Source: Alphaproteobacteria bacterium (GTDB taxonomy: Bacteria > Pseudomonadota > Alphaproteobacteria > JAVJVX01). From it: 64,000 bases of DNA. Each line of letters starts with the position of its first letter. Within the stretch, counting starts at the first letter, position 1. Below are positions 63,836-64,000 of the stretch, piece after piece. Both the position numbers and the translations under genes were made by a program. Below the pieces are notes generated by a model. It saw only the letters and a list, made by a program, of their open reading frames with translations. It had not been told where the DNA came from and did no database searches. The DNA lies in contig JAVJVX010000005.1 in NCBI GenBank assembly GCA_040220875.1, positions 709,665-773,664 of the forward strand, written 5' to 3'.

Positions 63836-64000
63836 GTGACCTTCAAAAACACCGCTCGCCGCGCACGGCTCACAAGAACCGCCTTCGGGCCGCTTGCCTT
63901 GGCTGTTCCGGGATTTCTGGCCATGACCACAGGGGCCGGCGCGGCCGATCCCGTCCTCGATACGGGTGACACCGCCTGGATGCTGACCTCGACGGCGATC
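63836..64000 (+). CDS. amtB: Ammonium transporter, N-terminal part (cut by window edge)
   Basis: The first 55 codons from a GTG at 63836 are open to the window edge. They encode a signal peptide (about residues 12-37) followed by DPVLDTGDTAWMLTSTAI, the conserved start of the first transmembrane helix of Amt/AmtB proteins. The start is set by the signal sequence and an AGGGG motif 11-15 bases upstream; an internal ATG at codon 30 is less likely. It imports ammonium and is normally under nitrogen control. Confidence 0.85.
   Translation, partial: MTFKNTARRARLTRTAFGPLALAVPGFLAMTTGAGAADPVLDTGDTAWMLTSTAI

Overview
The window is high-GC DNA of an alphaproteobacterium. No 16S rRNA or other genus-level marker is present, so I go no further than a Rhodospirillales-like lineage. 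Pointers are the hemC-hemD-mic60-hemY cluster, the very large NAD-glutamate dehydrogenase, the SDHAF4-like DUF1674 protein and the cnoX / LON-domain / Trm112 / DUF971 / ubiH neighbourhood. About 58 genes and two tRNAs are packed tightly, many with ATGA, GTGA or TGATG overlaps. Very long open frames opposite real genes are antisense shadows of the high GC content.

Region by region. 1-543: end of a VanZ-like membrane protein. 698-16251: an oxidative-metabolism block with an IorAB-type molybdenum hydroxylase, alanine dehydrogenase, a MarR regulator with a Rieske oxygenase / small protein / Rieske oxygenase operon, and a complete Cox-type molybdenum hydroxylase operon (coxG, M, S, L, D, E, two XdhC/CoxI-family genes, mocA). 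The active-site loop of the large subunit is of xanthine dehydrogenase type, so this is not a CO dehydrogenase. 16403-26792: a glycosyltransferase, cytochrome b561, a Gld-like ABC exporter with a DUF4340 protein, a DsbD-type reductase, an exported thioredoxin-like protein and a MAPEG protein.

26793-29635 is a small foreign island. It holds a G-quadruplex-like tract, a 73-residue MT-A70 methyltransferase remnant, a complete Ser/Thr kinase and a PP2C phosphatase joined by an ATGA overlap, and a degenerate copy of the 3' half of initiator tRNA-fMet. It ends at the 3' end of an intact tRNA-Thr. Base and codon use change sharply here. This is the least explained part of the window and the best candidate for an undescribed, possibly defence-related system.

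29636-42286: tRNA-Thr, hemY, mic60, hemD and hemC, divergent from tsaD-gpsA-EVE-Rieske protein; then a soluble twin-PAS chemoreceptor, acs, a nuclease-like protein and the DUF1674 protein. 42397-54456: rsmB-rpe followed by a surface-polysaccharide operon (heparinase-like, O-antigen ligase-like, WecA-like, two sugar-nucleotide epimerase/dehydratases), purH, and a UMF1-type transporter. 54467-64000: NAD-glutamate dehydrogenase, tRNA-Gly, cnoX, LON-domain protein, Trm112, DUF971, a UbiH-type hydroxylase and the first codons of an ammonium transporter behind two sigma-54-like elements. Functions are inferred from residues and motifs read directly, plus general knowledge of the families; no database search was run.
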